Positions 23,891-31,621 of a stretch of DNA of 47,668 nt are shown one piece after another. The translations under genes were made by a program, and so were the position numbers. Location: assembly GCA_019414515.1 (NCBI GenBank), contig DXLX01000033.1, positions 1 through 47,668 on the forward strand, read 5' to 3'. Each line of letters starts with the position of its first letter. Position 1 is the first letter of the stretch. The stretch comes from Collinsella sp. (lineage in GTDB: Bacteria; Actinomycetota; Coriobacteriia; Coriobacteriales; Coriobacteriaceae). The notes under the pieces are model-generated. The model was given only the letters and a program-made list of their open reading frames with translations. It made no database searches and was not told the origin of the DNA.

Positions 23891-24295
23891 ATGGCTACTG
23901 CTAAGAAGAACGTTCGCGCTGCCCGTCTGAAGCGCGCGGACCGTAAGAACATTTCCGTGGGCCAGGCTCACATTCGTTCTACGTTCAACAACACGATCGT
24001 TTCGATCACCGATCCCCAGGGCAACGTCATTTCCTGGAAGTCGGCTGGCCAGGTGGGCTTCAAGGGCTCCCGTAAGTCCACGCCGTTCGCTGCCCAGATG
24101 GCTGCCGAGGCTGCTGCCAAGCAGGCCATGGAGCACGGTATGAAGAAGGTTTCCGTCTTCGTCAAGGGCCCCGGCTCCGGTCGTGAGACCGCCATCCGCT
24201 CCCTCCAGGCTGCTGGCCTCGAGGTCTCGAGCATCCAGGACAAGACCCCCATTCCGCACAACGGCTGCCGCCCCAAGAAGCGTCGCCGCGTGTAA
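23891..24295 (+). CDS. rpsK: 30S ribosomal protein S11
   Basis: A 134-residue S11 of the platform, near the E site. AHIRSTFNNTIVSITDPQGN and PIPHNGCRPKKRRRV (C-terminus) are diagnostic. Spacing to rpsD is 19 bp, and the gene is part of the alpha-type cluster. AAGGAG precedes the ATG by a slightly long spacer. Confidence 0.98.
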   Translation: MATAKKNVRAARLKRADRKNISVGQAHIRSTFNNTIVSITDPQGNVISWKSAGQVGFKGSRKSTPFAAQMAAEAAAKQAMEHGMKKVSVFVKGPGSGRETAIRSLQAAGLEVSSIQDKTPIPHNGCRPKKRRRV

Positions 24296-24314
24296 CTGAA
24301 AGGATCGTATCAAT

Positions 24315-24911
24315 ATGGCAATCGACAGGACTCCTGTTCTTAAGCGCTGCCGTCAGCTCGGGATCGATCCCGCTGAGCTCGGTTACAGCAGCAAGAAGGA
24401 ATCTATCCGTCAGCCCAAGCGCCGTCGCAAGGAATCTGAGTACGGCATGCAGCTGCGTGAGAAGCAGAAGGTCAAGTTCATCTATGGCGTTCTGGAGAAG
24501 CAGTTCCACGGCTACTTCAACAAGGCCCGTAAGATGAACGGCGTCACCGGTGAGAACCTCATGATCATCCTTGAGTCTCGCCTCGACAACGTCGTCTTCC
24601 GTCTTGGCTTCGCCCGCACCCGCAAAGAGGCTCGTCAGTCCGTCCGTCACGGTCACTTCACCGTGAACGGCAAGCGCGTGGACATCCCGTCCTACCGCGT
24701 CAAGGCCGGCGACGTCGTCGCTGTCGGCGAGAAGTTCCGTGACCTCCTCCCCATCAAGGAGGCCCTGATTTCCTCCGAGCGCTTTGAGGTCCCTGGCTGG
24801 CTCGAGGTCGATATCGAGAAGCTGTCTGGTAACGTGCTCGCTCTGCCGACGCGTGAGCAGATCAGCGGTGATATCAACGAGCAGCTCATCGTCGAGCTCT
24901 ACTCTAAGTAG
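24315..24911 (+). CDS. rpsD: 30S ribosomal protein S4
   Basis: A 198-residue S4, a primary 16S rRNA binder. The S4 N-terminal domain is followed by the S4 RNA-binding fold (LESRLDNVVFRLGFARTRKEARQSVRHGHFTVNGKRV, read in segments). There is no Cys4 zinc cluster at the N-terminus, so it is the Cys-less form. In many bacteria S4 represses the alpha operon. Confidence 0.97.
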   Translation: MAIDRTPVLKRCRQLGIDPAELGYSSKKESIRQPKRRRKESEYGMQLREKQKVKFIYGVLEKQFHGYFNKARKMNGVTGENLMIILESRLDNVVFRLGFARTRKEARQSVRHGHFTVNGKRVDIPSYRVKAGDVVAVGEKFRDLLPIKEALISSERFEVPGWLEVDIEKLSGNVLALPTREQISGDINEQLIVELYSK

Positions 24912-24943
24912 TCCATCCGGGCTGCTGAGGCTGGAGGTAATAC

Positions 24944-25885
24944 ATGTCAGAATTCATTAGGCCTCAGGTTCAGGTCGAAGAGATTAACGAGACCTCTGCT
25001 CGTGTCTCCGTCGAGCCGCTCGAGCGTGGCTACGGCGATACGCTGGGTAACTCGCTTCGTCGTGTTCTTCTGTCCTCGCTCGAGGGTGCCGCCGTCGAGG
25101 CCATTCAGATCGATGGTGCGCAGCACGAGTTCATGACCATCCCTAACATGGTCGAGGATGTCACCGACATCGTCCTGAATGTCAAGGGTCTTGTCTTCAG
25201 GGCTCTCGGCACGACCGACGAGGCGACCGCCACCATCTCGGTTGACGGCCCCTGCGAGGTCACCGGTGCGGACTTCTTTATTCCGTCCGAGTTTGAGCTA
25301 GTCAACCCCGAGCAGCACATTGCTACGCTCACCGAGGGTGGCCATCTCACCATGAGCATGCGCATCGGCTATGGCCGCGGCTATGTCTCTGGCGAGGCTA
25401 ACAAGCGTGACAACGATCCCATCGGTGTGATCAACGTCGACTCGCTGTATTCGCCGGTGTCCCGTTGCGCCAAGCTCGTTGAGGCTTGCCGTGTCGGCCA
25501 GCATACCGACTACGACCGCCTTGTCCTCGAGATCGAGACCAACGGTTCCATCGCCCCGCGCGACGCCGTGGTCCAGGCTGCCAATATCATCAACCAGCAT
25601 ATGGCCGCCTTTATGAACCTTGCCGAGACCCCCGAGGTCGAGGAGGAGGCTTCGATCTTCGCTCCCGAGGTCACCAACGACAACGCCGAGCTGGACAAGC
25701 AGATCGAGGATCTGGACCTTTCCGTCCGTTCCTACAACTGCCTTAAGCGCGCCAGCATTCACTCGGTCCGTCAGCTCGTTGAGTTCTCGGAGAACGATCT
25801 GCTCAACATCCGTAACTTCGGTGTTAAGTCGATCGAGGAAGTGAAGGACAAGCTTGAGTCCATGGGCCTGAGCCTGAAGGCTTAA
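24944..25885 (+). CDS. rpoA: RNA polymerase alpha subunit
   Basis: A 313-residue alpha subunit. The N-terminal dimerisation domain (EPLERGYGDTLGNSLRRVLL) nucleates core polymerase assembly. A linker of about 20 acidic residues follows, then the C-terminal DNA and activator-binding domain with two helix-hairpin-helix motifs (SYNCLKRASIHSVRQLV, LLNIRNFGVKSIEEVKDKL). CTGGAGG precedes the ATG. rplQ follows 30 bp later. Confidence 0.98.
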   Translation: MSEFIRPQVQVEEINETSARVSVEPLERGYGDTLGNSLRRVLLSSLEGAAVEAIQIDGAQHEFMTIPNMVEDVTDIVLNVKGLVFRALGTTDEATATISVDGPCEVTGADFFIPSEFELVNPEQHIATLTEGGHLTMSMRIGYGRGYVSGEANKRDNDPIGVINVDSLYSPVSRCAKLVEACRVGQHTDYDRLVLEIETNGSIAPRDAVVQAANIINQHMAAFMNLAETPEVEEEASIFAPEVTNDNAELDKQIEDLDLSVRSYNCLKRASIHSVRQLVEFSENDLLNIRNFGVKSIEEVKDKLESMGLSLKA

Positions 25886-25915
25886 TGCTTCGCATATTTG
25901 AGGAGAAACTAGACC

Positions 25916-26383
25916 ATGCGTCACAACGTTAAGAAGGGCCTGAAGCTCGGCACCGATGCGAGCCACACCAAGGCCATGAAGAAGAGCCTTGCTAAGGCCC
26001 TCTTCGAGAACGACCGCATCAAGACCACCGAGACCCGCGCTAAGGCGCTGCGTTCGGTCGTCGACCCGATCATCACCTGGGCTAAGAAGGGCGACCTGCA
26101 CTCTCGTCGTCTGGCTATCGCCAAGCTCGGCGATAAGCAGCTCGTTGCCGAGATCTTCGACAAGGCTGCTCAGGGCATGTGGCAGGACCGCAACGGCGGT
26201 TACACCCGCATCATGAAGCTCGGTAACCGTAAGGGCGATAACGCTCCTATCGTTATCATGGAGCTCGTCACCGAGCCTTGCACGCCTAAGGCCAAGAAGG
26301 CTGCTCCGGCCCCCAAGAAGGCCGCTGCTCCCAAGAAGGTCGAGGCTGTCGAGGAGGCTCCTGCTGAGGAGACCGCTGAGTAG
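25916..26383 (+). CDS. rplQ: 50S ribosomal protein L17 with a C-terminal extension
   Basis: The L17 core occupies residues 1-120 (RHNVKKGLKLGTDASHTKAM, then NGGYTRIMKLGNRKGD). A tail of about 35 residues follows, first Lys/Ala/Pro-rich and then Glu-rich. The tail is absent from E. coli L17 but common in Actinobacteria, and is encoded by near-repeats of AAGAAGGC and GCTCC. It ends the ribosomal cluster at a strong terminator. Confidence 0.97.
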   Translation: MRHNVKKGLKLGTDASHTKAMKKSLAKALFENDRIKTTETRAKALRSVVDPIITWAKKGDLHSRRLAIAKLGDKQLVAEIFDKAAQGMWQDRNGGYTRIMKLGNRKGDNAPIVIMELVTEPCTPKAKKAAPAPKKAAAPKKVEAVEEAPAEETAE

Positions 26384-26409
26384 ACATTCTGTCTGCATAG
26401 GCTATATTC

Positions 26410-26440
26410 GAGGGGTACGTTCGCGTACCCCTCTTTTTTT
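26410..26440 (+). terminator. Rho-independent terminator of the ribosomal cluster
   Basis: GAGGGGTACG (26410-26419), loop TTCG, CGTACCCCTC (26424-26433), then seven T. A textbook intrinsic terminator between rplQ and truA. Confidence 0.95.
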
Positions 26441-26475
26441 GTCGCAATACCGTTGCTAGTTTGTTGGGAGCGCCC

Positions 26476-27300
26476 ATGACTGCGCCGTCTGATTTCAATT
26501 TGACCCCCGAGCTTGACGCCACCCTTGTATTTCGCGTGGCCTACGATGGCTCCTCCTATAGCGGATTTGCCGAGCAGCCGGGCCAGACGACGGTCGCGGG
26601 CGAGCTACGCCGTGCCATTGAGACGTTGCTGCGCCGCCCAATCGATCTGACGTGCGCGGGGCGTACCGATGCCGGCGTTCATGCGGTGGCCCAATACATC
26701 AGCGTGCCCGTAACGGACGCTGAGCTTGCGTATACGCGCCGTAGGTGGCTGAGGGCTATGGATGCCCTCCTGGGCAAAGATATCGCCATAAACGAGGTCT
26801 ACAAGGCTCGTAAGGACTTTTCTGCACGTTTTGACGCGCGCTCTCGCACTTACACCTATCGCATTGCCGACCGTGATGCGCGGCCCGTGCTGTCACGCGG
26901 TGCAGTGTGGTGGCATCGCTATCCCCTCGACGTCGATGCGATGGCGGCCGCCTGCCCTGCGCTTTTGGGCGAGCAGGACTTTAAGAGCTTTTGCAAGGTC
27001 GCCTCTGCCGTGGGCAAACCTACGCACCGCTGCGTAATGCGTGCTGAGTTTGGCCATGAGGTCGCCTTTGGCGAGGACATCCTCACGTTTACCATCGAGG
27101 GCAATGCGTTTTTGCATTCGATGGTGCGAACCATTGTGGGCACCCTTGTCGAGATCGGCATGCATCGCCGCGATCCCGAGTGGATGCGTGAGGTAATTGA
27201 TGCCTGCGATCGCTCCGCTGCCGGTCCTACGGCGCCCGCATGCGGTCTTACCTTTATGGGCGTGGATTACGACCCCACCGAGCTTGTGGTGCTCGATTAG
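26476..27300 (+). CDS. truA: tRNA pseudouridine synthase A
   Basis: A 274-residue TruA that isomerises uridines 38-40 of the tRNA anticodon arm. The catalytic Asp is in CAGRTDAGVHA. Further motifs are FRVAYDGSSYSGFA, DFSARFDARSRTYTYRI and GNAFLHSMVRTIVGTLVEIG. ATG 26476 is chosen because GGGAG stands five bases upstream. A TTG 15 bases earlier is possible. truA commonly follows rplQ, but here a strong terminator intervenes, so it needs its own promoter within about 35 bp or relies on readthrough. Confidence 0.95.
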   Translation: MTAPSDFNLTPELDATLVFRVAYDGSSYSGFAEQPGQTTVAGELRRAIETLLRRPIDLTCAGRTDAGVHAVAQYISVPVTDAELAYTRRRWLRAMDALLGKDIAINEVYKARKDFSARFDARSRTYTYRIADRDARPVLSRGAVWWHRYPLDVDAMAAACPALLGEQDFKSFCKVASAVGKPTHRCVMRAEFGHEVAFGEDILTFTIEGNAFLHSMVRTIVGTLVEIGMHRRDPEWMREVIDACDRSAAGPTAPACGLTFMGVDYDPTELVVLD

Positions 27301-27419
27301 GGAAGTGACTGCCTGACGGCGATCTTTGTGTGCAGCGCCTGTGAGCGGGGCGTGTGCAACATCTGTTCTTGACGTGCATCGCGACGGGCGACCATCCGCA
27401 TTAATTGACGGGGTGTACC

Positions 27420-28496
27420 ATGAACGGCAGTTTGTTACTGGCTGTCGAGAGGACGGAAAACTTGGTTCGACGTGGTTCGCATCCGCGACTTTCGGTGATC
27501 CTGATTGTTGAGGGTTCGCCCAGTTATACGATGCGCGCTCTCGAGAGCATCCAGAACCAAGACCTCTACGATTTGCAGATTGTCGTCGTTCGCCGCGGCG
27601 TGGTAGCTGGTGTGCGTCATTCGCTCGAAGTTGCTGCCGACAGAGACATTCATATTGATTTGATTGATGTTGAGGACCCAGTGCCTGGCGCCTGCCTGCG
27701 TGCCGGCTTTGCGGCTTCGCGCGGCTCCCAGATCATTGCGATGAATGCCAATGAGTGGTTTGCGCCGCAGTCCCTTTCGCAGATGGTCGAAAGCTCCTGC
27801 GACGCTTCTGCTGACATCGTGTTTCCCTCTGTTTCGCTCGATCGCTACGATGTTCACCGCGAACGTCATTCCCGAGTTTTGGACGCGACATCCGTTTCTG
27901 AAGATGAGGACCGGGCGGCTTGCCTGACCCAATTGGTTTCCTGTGGTTTAATCCGACAGACCTCCGGCGTGCTGTATGATCGCGCCCTTTTTGAGGCGTG
28001 CCTTGCGCATGGCGATGCGTTTCGCACGGTGTCTTTTTTGACGTTCGCGCTTTCGCAGGCAAAGCGCGTTTCGGGATGTGGCCGTGCCCGTTTTCATGCA
28101 GTGGCGCCGTCGATTACGGAGACGTTTGACCCCACGATGTTTGCCAGGCTTTCTGATGATATCGGGGCGCTCGACAGGCTTGCCGACTCGCTTGCCGTCG
28201 CGGGCGGTGGCGATCAGTTGAAGCTGGTCTGCCAGCGGTATTACTACGCCAGCCTGGTTGCCTGCATCGAAAATTTGTGTCTGAGCCCCCATGGGGTGTC
28301 TTCAATAGAGCGTTCGGCCCGTTTGCATGATATGCTCGAAGCACAGCGTACCCGTCAGATGGTTGCGGCCCTTAAGGGCAATCATCGTGGCCTAGGTCTG
28401 CTCTATGGTTCGATAGCTGGTGCCAAGCCTATGCGGTGTGCGTTGTATACGCATCTGGCGGCCTTTTTCAATCGTTCGGGCGTCAGGACTGTCTAG
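27420..28496 (+). CDS. GT2-like glycosyltransferase-fold protein, probably catalytically degenerate
   Basis: A 358-residue protein whose first 130 residues resemble a family 2 GT-A domain: PRLSVILIVEGSPSYTMRALESI, a middle DLIDVEDPVPGACLRAGF, then SRGSQIIAMNANEWFAPQSL. In active enzymes the last stretch reads LDSDDW-like with the metal-binding DXD. Here the equivalent is N109-A110-N111-E112, without the acidic pair. The C-terminal 200 residues have no recognised domain. No membrane helix or signal peptide is evident. It could be a regulator, a pseudoenzyme or a transferase with unusual metal use. It lies alone between truA and argR. ATG 27420 is preferred over a TTG 15 bases upstream. Confidence 0.7.
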   Translation: MNGSLLLAVERTENLVRRGSHPRLSVILIVEGSPSYTMRALESIQNQDLYDLQIVVVRRGVVAGVRHSLEVAADRDIHIDLIDVEDPVPGACLRAGFAASRGSQIIAMNANEWFAPQSLSQMVESSCDASADIVFPSVSLDRYDVHRERHSRVLDATSVSEDEDRAACLTQLVSCGLIRQTSGVLYDRALFEACLAHGDAFRTVSFLTFALSQAKRVSGCGRARFHAVAPSITETFDPTMFARLSDDIGALDRLADSLAVAGGGDQLKLVCQRYYYASLVACIENLCLSPHGVSSIERSARLHDMLEAQRTRQMVAALKGNHRGLGLLYGSIAGAKPMRCALYTHLAAFFNRSGVRTV

Positions 28497-28548
28497 TAGC
28501 GTGATTTTCGAAATTAATTGCATGGAATTGTTTCGAAATGCGTTCTTA

Positions 28549-28598
28549 TTCACTAAAACCCTCAAATAGCGCTAAACTATTCAATCACTAAGTGATTG
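28549..28598 (+). promoter_or_regulatory. Promoter and palindromic operator of argR
   Basis: TTCACT (28549-28554) and TAAACT (28573-28578) are 18 bases apart. The perfect palindrome CAATCACT-A-AGTGATTG (28582-28598) follows the -10 and would overlap the transcription start. Two TTCGAA motifs (28507 and 28532) lie upstream, 25 bp apart. Autoregulation of argR is likely but inferred. Confidence 0.5.
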
Positions 28599-28628
28599 TC
28601 TCCGCCATCTTTTGGAGTGAGGTTTTGT

Positions 28629-29066
28629 ATGGCCAAAAAACGCAATGGGCGCCAGGATGCCATCAGAGATATTGTGCGCAATAAGGACGTCCGCACGCAG
28701 CGCGTGCTGGTCGATGAGCTCCGCGCTATGGGCTTTGATTGCACGCAGGCGACTGTCTCTCGCGATATTGCCGATATGGGGCTGCGTAAGCTCCCCGAGG
28801 GTATCTATGTTCTGGCAGAGGACCTGCACCTGCAGCGTATGGTTTCCGAGCTCGTAACGGGCGTTCTGCGCACCGATAATCTGGTTATGATCAAGGCTCA
28901 GCCTGGTACGGCTTCCGGCATCGCCGCCGCCGTTGATGCGGCAGAGTTGCCCGATGTGCTTGGCTCGCTTGCCGGCAACGATACGATTTTGGTTATTGCC
29001 CAGACGGCCGAGGACGGCGAGCGTCTCGAGGCGCTGATTAATAAGCTGAGCAATTCTCGCAAGTAG
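28629..29066 (+). CDS. argR: Arginine repressor ArgR/AhrC
   Basis: A 145-residue ArgR that binds ARG boxes as an arginine-loaded hexamer. The N-terminal winged helix has RVLVDELRAMGFDCTQATVSRDI. The C-terminal oligomerisation and arginine-binding domain has KAQPGTASGIAAAVDAAELPDVLGSLAGNDTI (read in parts), including the conserved GTA and Asp pair. The start is ATG 28629 with GGAGTGAGG upstream. An in-frame start 11 codons earlier overlaps the operator palindrome and is rejected. No arginine genes are adjacent. A promoter palindrome suggests self-control. Confidence 0.94.
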   Translation: MAKKRNGRQDAIRDIVRNKDVRTQRVLVDELRAMGFDCTQATVSRDIADMGLRKLPEGIYVLAEDLHLQRMVSELVTGVLRTDNLVMIKAQPGTASGIAAAVDAAELPDVLGSLAGNDTILVIAQTAEDGERLEALINKLSNSRK

Positions 29067-29116
29067 GCGTGCGGGTCGTGCGCTCGGCACTGTGTGCGTG
29101 ACATGGTGGCTTGTAA

Positions 29117-29150
29117 GGGGGTATCGACGTTGGTCGGTACCCCCTATATT
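29117..29150 (+). terminator. Terminator after argR
   Basis: GGGGGTATCGAC and GTCGGTACCCCC form a 12-bp stem (29117-29144, with a T-G wobble) and loop GTTG, followed by TATATT. Confidence 0.75.
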
Positions 29151-29193
29151 GTTTGCCGGTATAAAGGCCGTCCACCAGGTCGCTTTAAACTAA

Positions 29194-29232
29194 AAGGCCC
29201 CCGAGCACTTTAATAAGCTGCTCGGGGGCCTT
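29194..29232 (-). terminator. Terminator of the PBP gene (bidirectional form)
   Basis: AAGGCCCCCGAGCA (29194-29207) and TGCTCGGGGGCCTT (29219-29232) form a 14-bp stem. On the minus strand TTTTAG follows, which fits termination of the PBP transcript. Confidence 0.88.
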
Positions 29233-29255
29233 GTTGCTAATGGCCGGATGAATTT

Positions 29256-31460
29256 CTAGCCAACCGTATCGTCAGGCGTGGGCGAGGGGTCGGGAGTGGG
29301 TGTAGGCGTAGGCGTAGGCGTAGGCGTGCCGCCATCGCCGCCGGTCGAACCACCAGTGGAGCCGCCCGTCGAGCCACCGGTCGTACCGGTGCCGCCGGTG
29401 GTGTCGCCGCCCGTGGTCTCGGTGGTCGTGGTCGTCGTGGTAGTCGTTGTGGTGGTTTCCTCTTCGTCCTCGTTCTCGTCCTTGTCGTCGTTCTCCGTCT
29501 TCTTGGTGTTGTTGGTGCCGTAGAACTTCCAGACGCTGTTGTTCTTGTAGGTGGGCGCCGTTCCGGTCGCAAACTCCTCGCGCTCGGTACCGGTCAGAAC
29601 GGTGTTCATAAACCGCTTAAAGACAGGCAGGTTGGTGCTGTCGCCCAGCAGGTCTGTGCCGTATTTTTGGATGGGAATCTCGCCCGCGGAATAGCCGGTC
29701 CACAGGGCGCACGCCAGCTGCGGCGTGAAGCCGCAGAACCACAGGTTGGTGGTGTTGTCAGTGGTGCCCGTCTTGCCGGCATAGGGCTGGTTGACGTTCA
29801 GCGCGCCGGCGGCACCCGTGCCGCTGCCCTGCATGACGCCGGATAGAACATCGGTAACCGCGGCAGCCTCGCCTTCGGTGAGCACCTGCGTGGGATTGTC
29901 GGTGTGCTGGTACAGAACCGAGCCGGTACGCGAGTCGATCTCGGTAATGGCGATGGGCTGACGGTAGTAGCCACCGTTGGCAAACGTTGCGTAGGCCGAT
30001 GCCATCTCGAGCGGTGAGATGGACCCGGTGCCGAGCGTCATGACGGGAACGTCCTCGATATTGTCCTTGGCGGGATCGATGCCGAGCTTTTTGACGAGCG
30101 ACATGATCTTGTCATTGCCGATGGCTTCGGCCACCTGAATGTAGCCGGTGTTGGATGAGTATGCCGTTGCCTGCTTAAGCGTGATGTTGCCATAGCTCTG
30201 GTTGCCGTAGTTTTGCACCTCGGTCGTGGTGCCCTTGGCCTTGAGCGGCGAGTTGCAGTTGAGGGTGACGTTGGGGTTCATACCGTTTTGGATGGCAGTC
30301 GCCAGCGTAAAGGCCTTAAACGTGGAGCCCACGGGGCGCTTTGCCGTAGCGTGGTTCACGTGATTCTCGTCGGCGTTGTAGTCGTAGCCGCCTACCATGC
30401 ACTTGATGTAGCCGGTCTTGGGGTCAACGACGACCATGCCCATGTCCAGGCCGTCGAGCGAAAGCGTGTCGAGCTGCGAGCGCACAGCCTCCTCGGCCAC
30501 CTGCTGCATGGTGGGGTCGATGGTGGTCTTGACGGTCAGACCGCCCTTAAAGAGCACGTCGGTGGAGAACTCCTGCTCAAGCAACTGTTTAACGTAGGAG
30601 ACAAAGTAGGGCTGAGAGTACACATCGACGCCACTGCCCGAAATCTCGGTCACGTTAAGCGTGATGGGCTCAGCCTGCGCGGCATCGTGCTCTTCCTGCG
30701 TGATGTGGCCCAGACGCAGCATGTTGTCCAGAACCTTGTTGCGGCGGGACAGCGCCAAGTCGGGATTAACCGTGGGGTCGTACTGCGAGGGCGAGTTGGG
30801 AAGGCCGATCAGCAGCGCGGCCTCGCTCAGGGTGAGGTCGGCGGCGGTTTTGGACAGATAGGTCTCGGCGGCGGCCTCGATGCCATATGCTCCATGGCCG
30901 TAGTAGATGGTGTTGAGGTACATCATGAGGATCTCGTCTTTGGAGTACATATCCTCCATCTTGATGGCGATATAGGCCTCGCGCACCTTACGCTCGATGG
31001 TCGAGTCGAATTGTTCCTCCTGCAAGATGGTGTTGCGAACCAGCTGCTGGGTGATGGTCGATGCGCCCTCGTGGCCGCCGGTGAGGGTTGCCACCGATGC
31101 GCGTGCAATGCCCCAGAGGTCGATGCCGCCGTGCTCGTAGAAGCGCTCGTCCTCAACGTCAACGGTGCCCTGCAGCACGTACGGGGACACTTGGTCCTTG
31201 GTGATGGACTTGCGGTTTTGCGTGTAGAAACTCGCAATGGTGTTGCCGTTGCAGTCGACGATGTCGGTGGGCTCGCTCACCAGATACGCGTTGGCATCGG
31301 TGTAGTCGGGCAGATCGGACAGCCAGCGGTTGACGTTGCCGATCATGCCGATGCCAAACGCTACGCCCGCGATAAGCAGAAAGCCCAAAAACGAGAGCAA
31401 GATCATGGGAAGGGCATGCGTCTTAGAGCGACTGCGCCCCTGTCGTTGGCGAGGACCCAT
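29256..31460 (-). CDS. Class A penicillin-binding protein (PBP1A-type)
   Basis: A 734-residue bifunctional peptidoglycan synthase. The cytoplasmic N-terminus (MGPRQRQGRSRS) leads to a membrane anchor at 17-41. The GT51 glycosyltransferase has catalytic E103 in EDERFYEHGG and TITQQLVRNT. The transpeptidase has S379-T-F-K382, S435-S-N437 and K563-T-G565. The tail from residue 650 is acidic, then 15 Thr-rich, then Gly/Thr/Ser repeats, then Thr-Pro repeats. The start at 31460 (ATG after a GGAGG-like site) is preferred over an upstream start at 31520 that lies in the divergent promoter. Transcribed leftward, away from the U32 gene. Confidence 0.95.
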   Translation of the reverse strand: MGPRQRQGRSRSKTHALPMILLSFLGFLLIAGVAFGIGMIGNVNRWLSDLPDYTDANAYLVSEPTDIVDCNGNTIASFYTQNRKSITKDQVSPYVLQGTVDVEDERFYEHGGIDLWGIARASVATLTGGHEGASTITQQLVRNTILQEEQFDSTIERKVREAYIAIKMEDMYSKDEILMMYLNTIYYGHGAYGIEAAAETYLSKTAADLTLSEAALLIGLPNSPSQYDPTVNPDLALSRRNKVLDNMLRLGHITQEEHDAAQAEPITLNVTEISGSGVDVYSQPYFVSYVKQLLEQEFSTDVLFKGGLTVKTTIDPTMQQVAEEAVRSQLDTLSLDGLDMGMVVVDPKTGYIKCMVGGYDYNADENHVNHATAKRPVGSTFKAFTLATAIQNGMNPNVTLNCNSPLKAKGTTTEVQNYGNQSYGNITLKQATAYSSNTGYIQVAEAIGNDKIMSLVKKLGIDPAKDNIEDVPVMTLGTGSISPLEMASAYATFANGGYYRQPIAITEIDSRTGSVLYQHTDNPTQVLTEGEAAAVTDVLSGVMQGSGTGAAGALNVNQPYAGKTGTTDNTTNLWFCGFTPQLACALWTGYSAGEIPIQKYGTDLLGDSTNLPVFKRFMNTVLTGTEREEFATGTAPTYKNNSVWKFYGTNNTKKTENDDKDENEDEEETTTTTTTTTTTTETTGGDTTGGTGTTGGSTGGSTGGSTGGDGGTPTPTPTPTPTPDPSPTPDDTVG

Positions 31461-31482
31461 ATATTGACCTCCAGGTATGTCG

Positions 31483-31510
31483 TGCCAGGCGGCAGGTGTT
31501 ATGCCTGGCA
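31483..31510. promoter_or_regulatory. 8-bp inverted repeat between the PBP and U32 genes
   Basis: TGCCAGGC (31483-31490) and GCCTGGCA (31503-31510) form a perfect repeat 30 bp upstream of the PBP start. It lies in the divergent control region. A second hairpin, ACGAGGC/GCCTCGT (31543-31563), lies on the U32 side. These are candidate operators or leader stems. Confidence 0.45.
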
Positions 31511-31621
31511 GGATGGACATAAGTTATTACACGATAAACCAAACGAGGCACGCGGGGCCTCGTGTATGCTGGATGACGGCATTTTTCAGAGTGAATGCAT
31601 ACCTTGGTGAGGAGTTTACCG

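Noticed and set aside
29278..29330. CRISPR-like short repeats (GGCGTA units)
   Set aside because: They are codon repeats encoding the Thr-Pro tail of the PBP, contiguous without spacers.
30213..31610. 465-codon plus-strand frame over the PBP gene
   Set aside because: Antisense to a complete class A PBP with all active-site motifs.
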